In this document: piece by piece, positions 45,035 to 52,888 of the stretch
How positions within the stretch are numbered: the stretch's first letter is position 1
Layout of the letters: each line of letters begins with the position of its first letter
Assembly: GCF_024494655.1 (NCBI RefSeq)
Contig: NZ_JANHDL010000011.1
Location: 32,821 to 96,820 of the forward strand
DNA: 64,000 nt
Direction of reading: 5' to 3'
Source of the DNA: Halorubrum laminariae
Lineage (GTDB): Archaea > Halobacteriota > Halobacteria > Halobacteriales > Haloferacaceae
The notes under the pieces: generated by a model
Database searches by the model: none
The model's input: only the letters and a program-made list of their open reading frames with translations
Told to the model about the DNA's origin: nothing
Program-made: the position numbers and the translations under genes

Positions 45035-45274
45035 ATGGGCACAGCCAACGAGCAGATCCGGGTCAGCGACACGGTGAAGCGCGAGATCGAGCGGCGGCGG
45101 CGAGAGGGCGAGAGCTATAACGACGTCCTCGAACGGATGTTCTCGACCGACCGTGACCTCCTCGCCGGGTTCGGCCGGTGGTCCGACGAGCGGGCCGACC
45201 GCGCTCGCGAGACCCGTGAGGCCTACGAAGAGAAGTCGATAGAGCGGACGCGGCGTCGAAGCGAAGACGCATGA
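45035..45274 (+). CDS. vapB: VapB-type antitoxin (haloarchaeal, RHH-like)
   Basis: A 79-residue protein. EQIRVSDTVKREIERRRREGESYNDVLERM is the strand-helix-helix start of ribbon-helix-helix-like antitoxins. The Arg/Glu-rich C-terminal helix (DERADRARETREAYEEKSIERTRRR) should bind the toxin. It overlaps the PIN toxin by 4 bases. Direct repeats upstream suggest autoregulation. Confidence 0.85.
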   Translation: MGTANEQIRVSDTVKREIERRRREGESYNDVLERMFSTDRDLLAGFGRWSDERADRARETREAYEEKSIERTRRRSEDA

Positions 45275-45660
45275 AGGTCCTCGACGCGACGTTCCTGATC
45301 GACTACCTCGACGGCGTCGAATCGACCCGCGAGTACCTCCAAGAGCACGACAGTGAGGCGTATGTCTTCCCGGCCCCGGCGTACGCAGAGGCGCTCCTCG
45401 GGGAGGGAAACGGTCCTGAGGGTAATATCGAGGGCGCTCGCGAGGATCTTTCATGGGGCGAGGTGCATACCGTCGACGAGCGGACCGCGGTCACCGCCGC
45501 GGAGATCGCGGACGAGATGGGACCGCAGGGCCCGTTCCTCTCCGGGATGGACGCGGTGATCGCGGCGGTTGGCCGTGAGCTCGATGCACCGGTGGTCTCC
45601 GATGATCGACATCTGACCCACCCAGAGACGAAACAAGTTGTCGACATCGAAGAGTACTGA
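45271..45660 (+). CDS. vapC: PIN-domain toxin (VapC-type)
   Basis: A 129-residue PIN ribonuclease with canonical ligands: LDATFLIDYL (Asp near residue 4 and 9), AEALLGEG (Glu), and LSGMDAVIAAVGRELDAPVVSDDRHL (two Asp). It is coupled to the preceding antitoxin by an ATGA overlap. Free toxin is expected to cut a specific tRNA or rRNA site. Confidence 0.9.
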   Translation: MKVLDATFLIDYLDGVESTREYLQEHDSEAYVFPAPAYAEALLGEGNGPEGNIEGAREDLSWGEVHTVDERTAVTAAEIADEMGPQGPFLSGMDAVIAAVGRELDAPVVSDDRHLTHPETKQVVDIEEY

Positions 45661-45759
45661 CCGTGCCTAGGTCCGAGTAGCGTCGCGATCGCAACCTCAC
45701 AGTACCACCTCCATCCGAGAACCGTTCCCTCGAGAGGGCTGGTTCCACTAACCCAGATA

Positions 45760-45800
45760 TTAACTAACAACCCAGTTGTATCGCGCCACTTGTTGGTTAA
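45760..45800. repeat. Module-boundary inverted repeat, copy 4
   Basis: TTAACTAACA and TGTTGGTTAA (one mismatch between arms), 21 bases between. It follows the second vapBC pair and precedes the winged-helix pair starting at 45903. Confidence 0.76.
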
Positions 45801-45870
45801 CTACACCGCCTCGCTGTATCTTAACGACTATAACAGGATGCTGAGTTTCAGTAAACTATTCCTTGGGATG

Positions 45871-45880
45871 AGAATTATAT
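45871..45880 (+). promoter_or_regulatory. TATA box of the winged-helix pair
   Basis: AGAATTATAT ends about 23 bases before the ATG at 45903, the spacing of a leaderless haloarchaeal promoter. Confidence 0.55.
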
Positions 45881-45902
45881 CCTCTGGTCTACAAGCCCAC
45901 GT

Positions 45903-46436
45903 ATGTCCGAGTCAGACGCCACCGATGGGCCACCCCCCTTCGAGGATGCGTTCGCCAGCGACGACGTCGAACAACGCATCTACGGCACCATCCTTCAGAC
46001 CCACAAGCCGACGACGGCGAGTGCGATCGCCGACAGCGCCAACTGTGACCCCAAGACCGCCCGGAAGTATCTGAGCTGGTTCGACGATCTCGGCATCGTT
46101 ACCCGACACGACGGCCATCCAGCCACCTACGAACGGAATAACGCGTACTTCGAGTGGCGACGCATCAACCAGCTCGCAGCCGATCATTCTGTCGAGGACC
46201 TGCAGGAGCGCGTTCGTGAGCTGACGACGCGCATCACCGAGTATGAGGAGGCGTACGACGCCGCGTCACCGGCCGCCGTCGATGCCGTCGCCGCCGCGGA
46301 GGCTAGCGATGAGCAAACCATCGACGACGTGTACAGCGACCTCGGTGACTGGGCGACCGCCCGCGAGGAGCGAGACCGCTACGAACGCGCACGCCAGCAA
46401 CGCACGGATAGCGAGCGCGAACAGGCGTCCGGGTAG
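45903..46436 (+). CDS. Winged-helix protein (DUF7342-like)
   Basis: A 177-residue protein. Residues about 20-75 are a winged helix (VEQRIYGTILQTHKPTTASAIADSANCDPKTARKYLSWFDDLGIV), followed by a wing (TRHDGHPATYERNNAYFEWRR) and a long helical tail (about 80-170). It is paralogous to the protein encoded at 48117-47590. The next gene starts 8 bases downstream, forming a two-gene unit. Likely regulator or antitoxin for that partner. The family name is from memory. Confidence 0.78.
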   Translation: MSESDATDGPPPFEDAFASDDVEQRIYGTILQTHKPTTASAIADSANCDPKTARKYLSWFDDLGIVTRHDGHPATYERNNAYFEWRRINQLAADHSVEDLQERVRELTTRITEYEEAYDAASPAAVDAVAAAEASDEQTIDDVYSDLGDWATAREERDRYERARQQRTDSEREQASG

Positions 46437-46444
46437 CCCGCTCG

Positions 46445-46879
46445 ATGGCGCCACCGACAGATGATGGCGGGAGCCCTGCCCCCATCGATCGCCCCATTCT
46501 CGAGTTCCTTCAGACACGGCTCCAAGCCACGAGACAAGTCTCCCGAGCGACCGTCACGGATGCAAGCGGCCATCTCGAGCTGCAGGTTGTTTTTGCCCCG
46601 TCGTACTACCCGGCAGCCGTCGACGAAGCAACCCTGACTGTTCGCTGGTACACGAACGACGACTTCAAACTCCACTATCGAGAGGTCCATTCGGAGGACA
46701 CCTGGGAATGCCGATGGGATCGGCATCCGAACCCCCACAATACGCGCGACCACTTCCATCCCCCGCCCACTGCCCCGACACCCGGTGACGATGACTCCTG
46801 GCCGGCCGACCACCGTGATGTCCTGCAACTTGTCCTCAACGAGGTCGAGGATCGGATTGCAGCACTGTGGAACGAATAG
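46445..46879 (+). CDS. Partner of the winged-helix protein, His-motif (toxin-like) family
   Basis: A 144-residue beta-rich protein. LELQVVFAPSYY and LTVRWYTNDDFKLHYREV are strands; CRWDRHPNPHNTRDHFHPPP carries a compact R-x-D...N-P-H...H-x-H cluster. The paralogue at 47129-47593 has GWHREPNPHVDRLEH in the same place. It is always directly after its winged-helix gene here. The charged/His cluster could be a nuclease site, but this is inference; DUF6516-like proteins are the nearest family I can suggest. Confidence 0.7.
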   Translation: MAPPTDDGGSPAPIDRPILEFLQTRLQATRQVSRATVTDASGHLELQVVFAPSYYPAAVDEATLTVRWYTNDDFKLHYREVHSEDTWECRWDRHPNPHNTRDHFHPPPTAPTPGDDDSWPADHRDVLQLVLNEVEDRIAALWNE

Positions 46880-47128
46880 GCAACTGCCCCCACAGTAGCG
46901 TTTATCGCGCCGACCAAGGGTGACGGCGCTCAGCGCGAGAGGTACCACCACGAGAGTCGTCGCAGTGTCCAGACTGGTGTCAGCTGAGCGCGGTCACAGG
47001 TAAATCCATGTCTATGTCCAGTAAGAATGCTGCCTCTCGAAACGCCAGTGAGAAGCAACGATACTGTAGTATCCACTCTTCTCGAACGCACACCGACCGT
47101 CACGACTGAGAAACTGCTTGAGTAGGGA

Positions 47129-47593
47129 TTATACCCGCTGTTCGATCCGGCCGAGGATATCCCAGCACAAATCGACCGGCGACTGTGATTCAAAAAACGC
47201 CGTCTCGTATTCGTACTCAGCGTCGGGTGCGTCGCGCTCCTGAACGTGTTCGAGACGGTCAACGTGTGGATTCGGCTCGCGATGCCAGCCGAAGTCACGG
47301 CCTGTCGAATCGTAGTAGTGAAAGACGAAATAGGCCGACTCACTCGGATCAGGCCGCGGACGCCACTCGATTCGGAGGTTCGCCTGCTCCGCGTCGACAT
47401 CGAGGATACGCGGATCGAACGTGACCTCCAGTTCGCGAAACCGGCCGTCGTCAGCCGTCACGCCCGCTGCGACATCGACCGCTGGATGATGGCGAACCGT
47501 CCGTTTGAGTTCAGTTAGCGTCCGATGGCGTCTCTCGGCTGGTGATTCGCCACGTGGTCCGTCAGCCAGCAGCCGACTCCGCACTGAATTCAT
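47129..47593 (-). CDS. Partner of the winged-helix protein, His-motif (toxin-like) family, second copy
   Basis: A 154-residue protein with a helical N-terminus (SPAERRHRTLTELKRTVRHHP) and a beta-rich core (RELEVTFDPRIL, ANLRIEWRPRP, AYFVFHYYDS) ending in GWHREPNPHVDRLEHVQERD. It shares the strand order and the R-E/D...N-P-H...H pattern with the protein at 46445. Its start overlaps the upstream winged-helix stop by 4 bases. The pair faces the 45903/46445 pair convergently. Confidence 0.72.
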   Translation of the reverse strand: MNSVRSRLLADGPRGESPAERRHRTLTELKRTVRHHPAVDVAAGVTADDGRFRELEVTFDPRILDVDAEQANLRIEWRPRPDPSESAYFVFHYYDSTGRDFGWHREPNPHVDRLEHVQERDAPDAEYEYETAFFESQSPVDLCWDILGRIEQRV

Positions 47594-48117
47594 GCGGTTG
47601 CTGGCGGTCGCGCCGTTAACCGACCGTACTGGGCGAGCGCATCCTTGAGCAGATCAATCCGATGCTCGGTGTACTCCCAATCCTCAGCGATTTTCTGCCG
47701 ATCGTACACCGCCGCCTGAGAGACATCCGCATCAGCCACGCTTACCCGAAGCTCGCCCGGATCCTCGACGTCGTACTCGTCCTGCCAGTCCTCGAGGTCG
47801 CCCTTCAGCGTCGCGACCATCTCCGTGAGTTCGTCGCGGTCATTCTCGCGGGCGAGAGTTCGCACTTCGCGATAGCGCATATACCCAGGATCGGGATAGT
47901 AGGTCGTCGGCCTATCGTCGGCGTCCTCGAGCAGGATATCCATCTCGACGAGCCGCCCGAGGTGGCCGCGCGCCGTCTTCTCAGAAACGTGCGCGCTGTC
48001 GGCGATCTCCCCTGCCGTTTGCGGCTGCTGCAGGGCGAATGCGACCGACTGCACCCGGTCAAACGCACTCGTCTCCTCGACCCAGCGGTCGATTCCAAGA
48101 TTCGTGTCGGCAGTCAT
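47590..48117 (-). CDS. Winged-helix protein (DUF7342-like), second copy
   Basis: A 175-residue protein: WVEETSAFDRVQSVAFALQQPQTAGEIADSAHVSEKTARGHLGRLVEMDIL is a winged helix, RPTTYYPDPGYMRYRE the wing and following strand, and the rest a helical tail with EDWQDEYDVEDPGELR. I recall this family as common in haloarchaea and usually followed by the kind of small protein seen at 47129. A promoter-like ATTAATAATT lies about 27 bases before the ATG. Confidence 0.8.
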   Translation of the reverse strand: MTADTNLGIDRWVEETSAFDRVQSVAFALQQPQTAGEIADSAHVSEKTARGHLGRLVEMDILLEDADDRPTTYYPDPGYMRYREVRTLARENDRDELTEMVATLKGDLEDWQDEYDVEDPGELRVSVADADVSQAAVYDRQKIAEDWEYTEHRIDLLKDALAQYGRLTARPPATA

Positions 48118-48140
48118 ACGTCGGCCTACGGCCCATAGAG

Positions 48141-48150
48141 ATTAATAATT
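48141..48150 (-). promoter_or_regulatory. TATA box of the second winged-helix pair
   Basis: On the minus strand AATTATTAAT is centred about 28 bases before the ATG at 48117. The remaining bases to 48434 hold no supported gene. Confidence 0.5.
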
Positions 48151-48434
48151 TCCCCCTCCAATTCTTTTATTCCTCATTCCTACGACAGCGTATCGCCGGA
48201 GCGTGCCGGCCATCCCGTTCACCGTATTTTCCCGTTCAATGAGCACGCTCACAGGACCTCAGCACTGCGATGGGACGGTGACCCGCCTCTCGACCGGGGA
48301 CGAGGTCGGGCCGGTCGAGTACTAGTGCGTCAGCTGTGAAACGCTCCTTCGTCGACACGTCGCGTTCGATCTGTTACTCGCTATGCTCGACCCTGAGTAG
48401 CGGCTCTCCCGACAGCCGACCAGCCGCCAAGCCG

Positions 48435-48668
48435 TCAGGATCGTGGCGGAATCCGGAGCTCCTCACCGACTTCATACAGATAGCCCTTCAGCAGCAGCTG
48501 CTCGATCCGGTCGCTGGCTTCGATACGCCCGACGCCCTGCTCCGTGAGGTACGCGACCGCCGTCTCTCGCGTGAGCGGGTCGTCATCCGCGTTCGCGTCG
48601 ACGTACGCCTCAAGGTGGTTGAGGACATCTCGTTCACCCGGCCCGATCGGCGTCTGCGGATTCTTCAT
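48435..48668 (-). CDS. Small winged-helix-like protein
   Basis: A 77-residue protein. ERDVLNHLEAYVDANADDDPLTRETAVAYLTEQGV forms the helices, and RIEQLLLKGYLYEVGEELRIP the recognition helix and wing. It is similar to the 44667 protein. It stands alone on the minus strand between the second winged-helix pair and the 48852 gene. Possibly a small transcription regulator. Confidence 0.65.
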   Translation of the reverse strand: MKNPQTPIGPGERDVLNHLEAYVDANADDDPLTRETAVAYLTEQGVGRIEASDRIEQLLLKGYLYEVGEELRIPPRS

Positions 48669-48851
48669 TATCCATAGCTAGTGGGTGCCACACAGGAGGC
48701 TGTTGGGGTAGCGTCTCGTTCTCTTCTGGCGGTGAACGAGGGTGACTGGATGCAGATCGCTGCCGTGAGATGTCGTGCCCGCACCGCAGGTGTGTCTATC
48801 AGCGCCAGGAGGCGTGCGGCGCGCTCGAAGCGCGTGCCAGCGTGAGTTCCT

Positions 48852-49136
48852 ATGACTGGACCCGATATCCTCGACGATACGACAGACGATCACGAGCGGC
48901 TTGAAACCGAACTCGTTACACAAGACCGGGATACAGCCCGGGTCGCGACGGCGGACATCGACGAGCGGAGTGCCCGCCGTCTCGTGAATGATCTCATCGA
49001 GGACGATATGGTGAGGCCGATCCCTGACCAGCGAGTCCTCGTTCACGACCCCAGTGGCGAGGCCTTCGACTCTATCACCCAACTCGCCGTGTTCCATCGC
49101 GGCTGGCAGGCCGCCAGAGACGCGGAGGACGACTGA
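48852..49136 (+). CDS. Hypothetical protein upstream of the zinc-finger protein
   Basis: A 94-residue acidic protein: VTQDRDTARVATADIDERSARRLVNDLIEDDMVRPIPDQRVLVHDPSGEAFDSITQLAVFHRGW. The central part could be a winged-helix-like fold (two helices and a beta wing). Its final Asp-Asp and stop overlap the ATG of the CxxC protein, so the two are coupled. Its last 13 codons are duplicated at 54701. No family recognised. Confidence 0.62.
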   Translation: MTGPDILDDTTDDHERLETELVTQDRDTARVATADIDERSARRLVNDLIEDDMVRPIPDQRVLVHDPSGEAFDSITQLAVFHRGWQAARDAEDD

Positions 49137-49459
49137 TGCAACAGACGCTCGCTGGGTGTGCCTTCTGCGATGCACGTCCCGGTACAGAGATGGGCGAGGC
49201 GCATACCTGGGGGAAAGACGAACGGGTCACCCACCCCATCTGCGTCGACTGTGCCCTCCAGGAGCGGCCTGATCCCGAGGAGCGCGATCATCACGCCTGC
49301 GACGGGTGTGGGCTCGTCGTCGACGCCCTCGCGGCGCTCACGCGCTTTCGCGTCGAACTCGGGCATCTTGAGGGGCCGCTCCAGTTCTGTGCGCGGTGCA
49401 GCTCTGACGGGCCCGCGACGTACTGGACACGCGAACTCGATGAGCATCTCGTCGAGTGA
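49136..49459 (+). CDS. Small zinc-finger protein with three CxxC motifs
   Basis: A 107-residue protein with CAFCDARPG, HPICVDCALQ, HHACDGCGLVVDA and LQFCARCSSDG: four Cys pairs, enough for two zinc sites. MGEAHTWGKDERVTHPICVDCA is strongly conserved in the broken copy at 54744. Probably a small nucleic-acid- or protein-binding protein. It is coupled to the 48852 gene. Plasmid-type haloarchaeal family of unknown function. Confidence 0.72.
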   Translation: MQQTLAGCAFCDARPGTEMGEAHTWGKDERVTHPICVDCALQERPDPEERDHHACDGCGLVVDALAALTRFRVELGHLEGPLQFCARCSSDGPATYWTRELDEHLVE

Positions 49460-49512
49460 GACGTGTTGCCGACGCTTGCACCGTTTTCCAACGGAGTACA
49501 ATTTGAGCACGC

Positions 49513-49546
49513 CATTTATATCTCTGTAGCACGATGGTATTACCAT
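49513..49546 (+). promoter_or_regulatory. TATA box and palindrome over the third antitoxin start
   Basis: ATTTATATC at about 49513-49521 is about 27 bases before the ATG at 49545. The perfect palindrome ATGGTATTACCAT (49534-49546) overlaps that ATG, so the antitoxin could block its own leaderless transcript there. Confidence 0.6.
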
Positions 49547-49877
49547 GAAATACGCGAGTGTCAGCGTCAAGTTTCCAGTCGAGCTTGACACCGAGATCGA
49601 GCGGTTCCTCGATGAAACGGGAATCTACACCAACAAGAGCGAGTTCATCAAGGAAGCGTGCCGTGCCCATCTCCGCGAGCTCAATGACGAGTCGGCAATC
49701 GCCGCGCTCCGGCTGGAGCAGCTGCTCGCTGAAGCTGAACAGAGCCGCGAGTCTGATAGTGAGATCGACGCCGAGCTTACAGCACTCGGCGAGAAAGTCG
49801 ATGCGGACGACCTCGAACGAGCCGTCGAAGGAGCACGAGAGGAAACGTCCGAGCAGATGTACGGATCCGACCCGTGA
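49545..49877 (+). CDS. RHH antitoxin of a PIN toxin
   Basis: A 110-residue protein. MKYASVSVKFPVELDTEIERFLDETGIYTNKSEFIKEACRAHL is a classic ribbon-helix-helix domain (strand, helix A, turn, helix B). The C-terminal acidic region (SDSEIDAELTALGEKVDADDLERAVE) should wrap the toxin. It overlaps the PIN gene by 4 bases. A palindrome sits over its start codon. Confidence 0.85.
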   Translation: MKYASVSVKFPVELDTEIERFLDETGIYTNKSEFIKEACRAHLRELNDESAIAALRLEQLLAEAEQSRESDSEIDAELTALGEKVDADDLERAVEGAREETSEQMYGSDP

Positions 49878-50341
49878 AGATCCTTGATACGAATCTGTGG
49901 GTCTTCGGGACGCTGCGAACCAACGAGCAGGCCGCTGAATTGCTTGCTGAAATCGACCGAGGTGAGACGACATCGGCGATCAACGCGTACATGGTTCAAG
50001 AAGCACTGGCCGCATTCGACCGCACGCAAAGCCTCTCCTCGGCGGACCGTGATACCGTCAAAACCAGGTTTCTGACGCGACTCACACGAATGACGGGCCT
50101 CATCGAGGCACCGTCTAGCCGTGATGTGAGTACGTCACTCCTGCGAGAGCAGCGATCTGCGCCCGCAGTGCAGACGCTCGCCCGCGTCTGTGGAATCCAG
50201 ACCAAAGACGTCCCAATCCTCGTGTTGGCGTTTGAGCACCGTGACCGTGAGCCGACGATTCTCACGAATGACGAATCGTTCGCTGCGTTCGAGCCAGCAG
50301 CGCACTCACTCCCCAAACTCTCCATCGAACACGTTCCCTGA
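49874..50341 (+). CDS. PIN-domain toxin
   Basis: A 155-residue PIN protein starting (GTG) MKILDTNLWVFGTLR, with LDTN supplying the first Asp. AYMVQEALAAFDR gives the Glu, and IQTKDVPILVLAFEHRDREPTILTNDESF the C-terminal Asp residues. It is longer than typical VapC (about 130), with an insertion around residues 75-95. Coupled to the RHH antitoxin. Confidence 0.83.
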   Translation: MKILDTNLWVFGTLRTNEQAAELLAEIDRGETTSAINAYMVQEALAAFDRTQSLSSADRDTVKTRFLTRLTRMTGLIEAPSSRDVSTSLLREQRSAPAVQTLARVCGIQTKDVPILVLAFEHRDREPTILTNDESFAAFEPAAHSLPKLSIEHVP

Positions 50342-50440
50342 CCAGGGCCTACTTGCCACGGCAGCAGCCTCCTCGAGAACCGTGTGGATTGACCACGTTG
50401 TCTCACTATATTGAAAGCATCGGCAGCCATCTAGACACCT

Positions 50441-50794
50441 ATGGAGTGCCCTGCGTGTGGCGGCCCCGTCACGGTAGAGGTGGGGGCGGACCAGCCGCTC
50501 TCAGCATCAGTAGCGGATGTACTGCTCGCCGCCGACGAAGACGAGCAGATCATCGTCGCCCGAAATTGCTGGGCATGTGGCTGGTCTGAAGAGCGGTCAG
50601 TGGTCATCGATTCGATCGAGACAACCGAGAGTGATGCCGACGCTGTCGAGCGAGCCGCACTTCTCGACGACATCATGCGGGAGGCGGCGGCGATCGACAG
50701 TCTCGCGACGCTCGAACAAGCCCTCTCCGAGATTCGCCGGCAGCGACGACTGGAGCCATCGACAACTGACACGGACGAGGACATCCCAGAGTGA
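50441..50794 (+). CDS. Zinc-ribbon protein
   Basis: A 117-residue protein with MECPACGGPVTVEV at the N-terminus and NCWACGWSEERSVVID about 45 residues later, a two-pair zinc ribbon. The C-terminal half is a charged helix (RAALLDDIMREAAAIDSLATLEQALSEIRRQRR). It is followed 6 bases later by the 50801 gene, a likely two-gene unit. Function unknown; typical of haloarchaeal plasmids. Confidence 0.68.
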   Translation: MECPACGGPVTVEVGADQPLSASVADVLLAADEDEQIIVARNCWACGWSEERSVVIDSIETTESDADAVERAALLDDIMREAAAIDSLATLEQALSEIRRQRRLEPSTTDTDEDIPE

Positions 50795-50800
50795 GTGACG

Positions 50801-51130
50801 ATGTCCGAGTCCGAGCCCCTCTACAACGTTCGTGAACGCACGGGTGATCCAGCCCACGCGTCAGTCGACGACGTCTGCGAACTCGTATTCAAGCGAGCAG
50901 AGACACCGCGTGCTGATCACCACAATACCCATTTCGACGAAGCGATGGCAGACGTTGTCGATGAGTATGGAACGGAGACTGTTCGAACCGTTATCCACCG
51001 TGTCCTCGTCGAGCACCATCCGTTTCGCACAGCCACAGTAGGTCTCGATATGCGCAACATCGACGGCATCCGGATTGGGACGACGGCCGGCTGGTTCCTG
51101 CGAGAGCTGAACGCGGAGCAAACCAGCTGA
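50801..51130 (+). CDS. Hypothetical acidic protein
   Basis: A 109-residue protein: DDVCELVFKRAETPRADHHNTHFDEAMADVVDEYGTETVRTVIHRVLVEHHPFRTATVGLDMRN. It is helical with a cluster of His residues. It is separated from the zinc-ribbon gene by 6 bases; a GTG two codons upstream is an alternative start. No family recognised. Confidence 0.58.
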   Translation: MSESEPLYNVRERTGDPAHASVDDVCELVFKRAETPRADHHNTHFDEAMADVVDEYGTETVRTVIHRVLVEHHPFRTATVGLDMRNIDGIRIGTTAGWFLRELNAEQTS

Positions 51131-51275
51131 GACCTCACACCTGAAAGCCCGCACCGTTCATGGGCGGCGCGCCACCCGATAGCTCGGGAGACGCAGTCTC
51201 CCGTTGCTCAGCATCCCCCGACCACTACTGGAGACACATTAATGCGTCTTCCACGCGTCCGTTCAACTAGATCCC

Positions 51276-51506
51276 ATGGATACTGATCGTCAGAGTGGCG
51301 CCGTCAAGGACAAAGAGCAGCTCGCGACCACGATCGGGCTCTACGTCCTCGGCGAGATCTCGCTCGGCAAAGCCGCCGAGCGCACCGGCGTCACTCGCTG
51401 GGAGATAGAGGAAATCCTCCAGGAAGCTGGCGTTGAGCTTCGGCTCGGTCCCCAGTCCATGGACGAATTCGAAGACGAGGTCGACGTGGCGCTCAACCTC
51501 GAATAA
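51276..51506 (+). CDS. UPF0175 family protein (antitoxin-like)
   Basis: A 76-residue protein. LATTIGLYVLGEISLGKAAERTGVTRWEIEEILQEAGVELRLGPQ is the UPF0175 helix-turn-helix (A-x-x-L-Y-x-x-G-x-x-S-x-G-x-A-A-E). UPF0175 proteins usually precede a PIN toxin; none follows here, and the next gene is a methyltransferase-like protein. It may be an orphan antitoxin left after toxin loss. Confidence 0.82.
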   Translation: MDTDRQSGAVKDKEQLATTIGLYVLGEISLGKAAERTGVTRWEIEEILQEAGVELRLGPQSMDEFEDEVDVALNLE

Positions 51507-51616
51507 GCGAACCGTTCGTCGCCGAGGACTGCGTTGTTGAACTTCAGAAGCGACAGACAAACACGACACCCAACGATACGAACCCTAGCGGCGGCTTGGA
51601 CGTCCTTCACCGACCG

Positions 51617-52330
51617 ATGACCGACTACCCACGTGACCAGATCAGCCAGCGCGGCGGTGACCCCGACGCAATCAGCGACCACTACCGGAATGAAAAACCC
51701 GAGTCAATCTCCGTCTCGTGGACGGACTTCGTCGAAACCATCCAGGGCGAAGACGACTCCATCGAGTACATCGCCGCAATCCAGGACACGCTCACGGAGC
51801 TCGAACGCCGCAAGCACGAGCGTGACACGGGAATGCCAGTTTCGGCGGTGTGGGAGACGGACGCCCAACAGCGGTTGATTGCTGAATTCGCGTTCGCGAT
51901 TCCGACCCGTGAGGCGCTCGACTATCTTATCGACCAAGGACCGCTCGTCGAACTCGGCGCGTGGAAGGGGTACTGGGCGTACGAACTCGACAAGCGGGGT
52001 GGCGACGTTACCGCCTACGATATCGACCCGGTCCTCGACCCGTGGTTCCCGGTCGAAGCAGGTGATCAAGATGTCCTGCTTCGGTATAGCGATGCGGAAA
52101 CGCTGTTCCTCTGCTGGCCGCCCGTCGGCTCGATGGCGTACGAGGCCCTTCTCCTCCACGACGGCGACGTCGTCTACATCGGCGAACGCCCCGGAGAGGG
52201 GTTCAAGGCATTCGCAGATATACAGTTCTTCGATGTCCTCGACGCCCGCTATGAACACGTCACGCAGATCGACTTGCCGAGTCACCCCGGCGCGAAAGAC
52301 GACCTCCACCACTACCAGCCTCGCGAATGA
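51617..52330 (+). CDS. Methyltransferase-like protein
   Basis: A 237-residue protein. After a helical N-terminus, LVELGAWKGYWAYELDKRGGDVTAYDIDP (about 112-140) matches SAM-methyltransferase motif I (E-x-G-x-x-x-G) and the acidic strand 2. ETLFLCWPPVGSMAYEALLLHDGDVVYIGE fits the motif IV region, with CWPP in place of D/N-P-P-Y/F. The CWPP resembles the core of amino-methyltransferases acting on nucleic acids but lacks the usual Asn/Asp. The substrate cannot be told. It is monocistronic, between the UPF0175 gene and the DUF6516-like pair. Confidence 0.7.
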   Translation: MTDYPRDQISQRGGDPDAISDHYRNEKPESISVSWTDFVETIQGEDDSIEYIAAIQDTLTELERRKHERDTGMPVSAVWETDAQQRLIAEFAFAIPTREALDYLIDQGPLVELGAWKGYWAYELDKRGGDVTAYDIDPVLDPWFPVEAGDQDVLLRYSDAETLFLCWPPVGSMAYEALLLHDGDVVYIGERPGEGFKAFADIQFFDVLDARYEHVTQIDLPSHPGAKDDLHHYQPRE

Positions 52331-52418
52331 GAGCATATTCTTATGTCCCGTAACTATTGGAGCGTCTAAATTCGAGGTCGTTGAAGAGGTCGAGAACGTA
52401 GCGGTTCTAAAACTGGTT

Positions 52419-52868
52419 TCACGGTGCTGCGGTGGCCGTGTCGCCGGCCTCTGGATCGAACGGGAGATTGATGACGAGTTCGTCGAACCAGACGACTGGG
52501 CGCTTACGCTGGCCATCTTCCTCGAAGAAGATGATGCCCAGCTGGGCGAGTCGACTGAGTTCTTCGTGGACGTTCTTCACGTCCCGATCAACGACCCGTG
52601 CGGCCTCGTTGATGCTGCCCGGTTCTTCCCGACGGATGGCTTCGATGAGATCCAGCACCCGCGGCGTCAACGTCCCTATAAGATCGTCGTAGCTAGTGAA
52701 CGAGAGCGTCGGCGTCGAATCCACGTTGTCGTCCTGGTCGAGTGCAACGATATCGTTGGAGACGTCGTCGTGGAACTCACTAGATGACTTCACGGTCACG
52801 ACGAGGGTTGATTCGGTCCGGAGCTGTTCGCGTTCCATGGGGTGAAGCGGCGGTGTGGAATCTGTCAT
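52419..52868 (-). CDS. HVO_A0114-like helix-turn-helix protein
   Basis: A 149-residue protein from the ATG at 52868 (a GTG at 52892 overlapping the upstream stop is also possible). LSFTSYDDLIGTLTPRVLDLIEAIRREEPGSINEAARVVDRDVKNVHEELSRLAQLGIIFFEE is a winged helix of the HVO_A0114 type, and RPVVWFDELVINLPF closes it. It is the second gene of a pair with the DUF6516-like protein and probably its antitoxin and repressor. Confidence 0.82.
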   Translation of the reverse strand: MTDSTPPLHPMEREQLRTESTLVVTVKSSSEFHDDVSNDIVALDQDDNVDSTPTLSFTSYDDLIGTLTPRVLDLIEAIRREEPGSINEAARVVDRDVKNVHEELSRLAQLGIIFFEEDGQRKRPVVWFDELVINLPFDPEAGDTATAAP

Positions 52869-52888
52869 AGTATCACCTTGCGGGAGCC

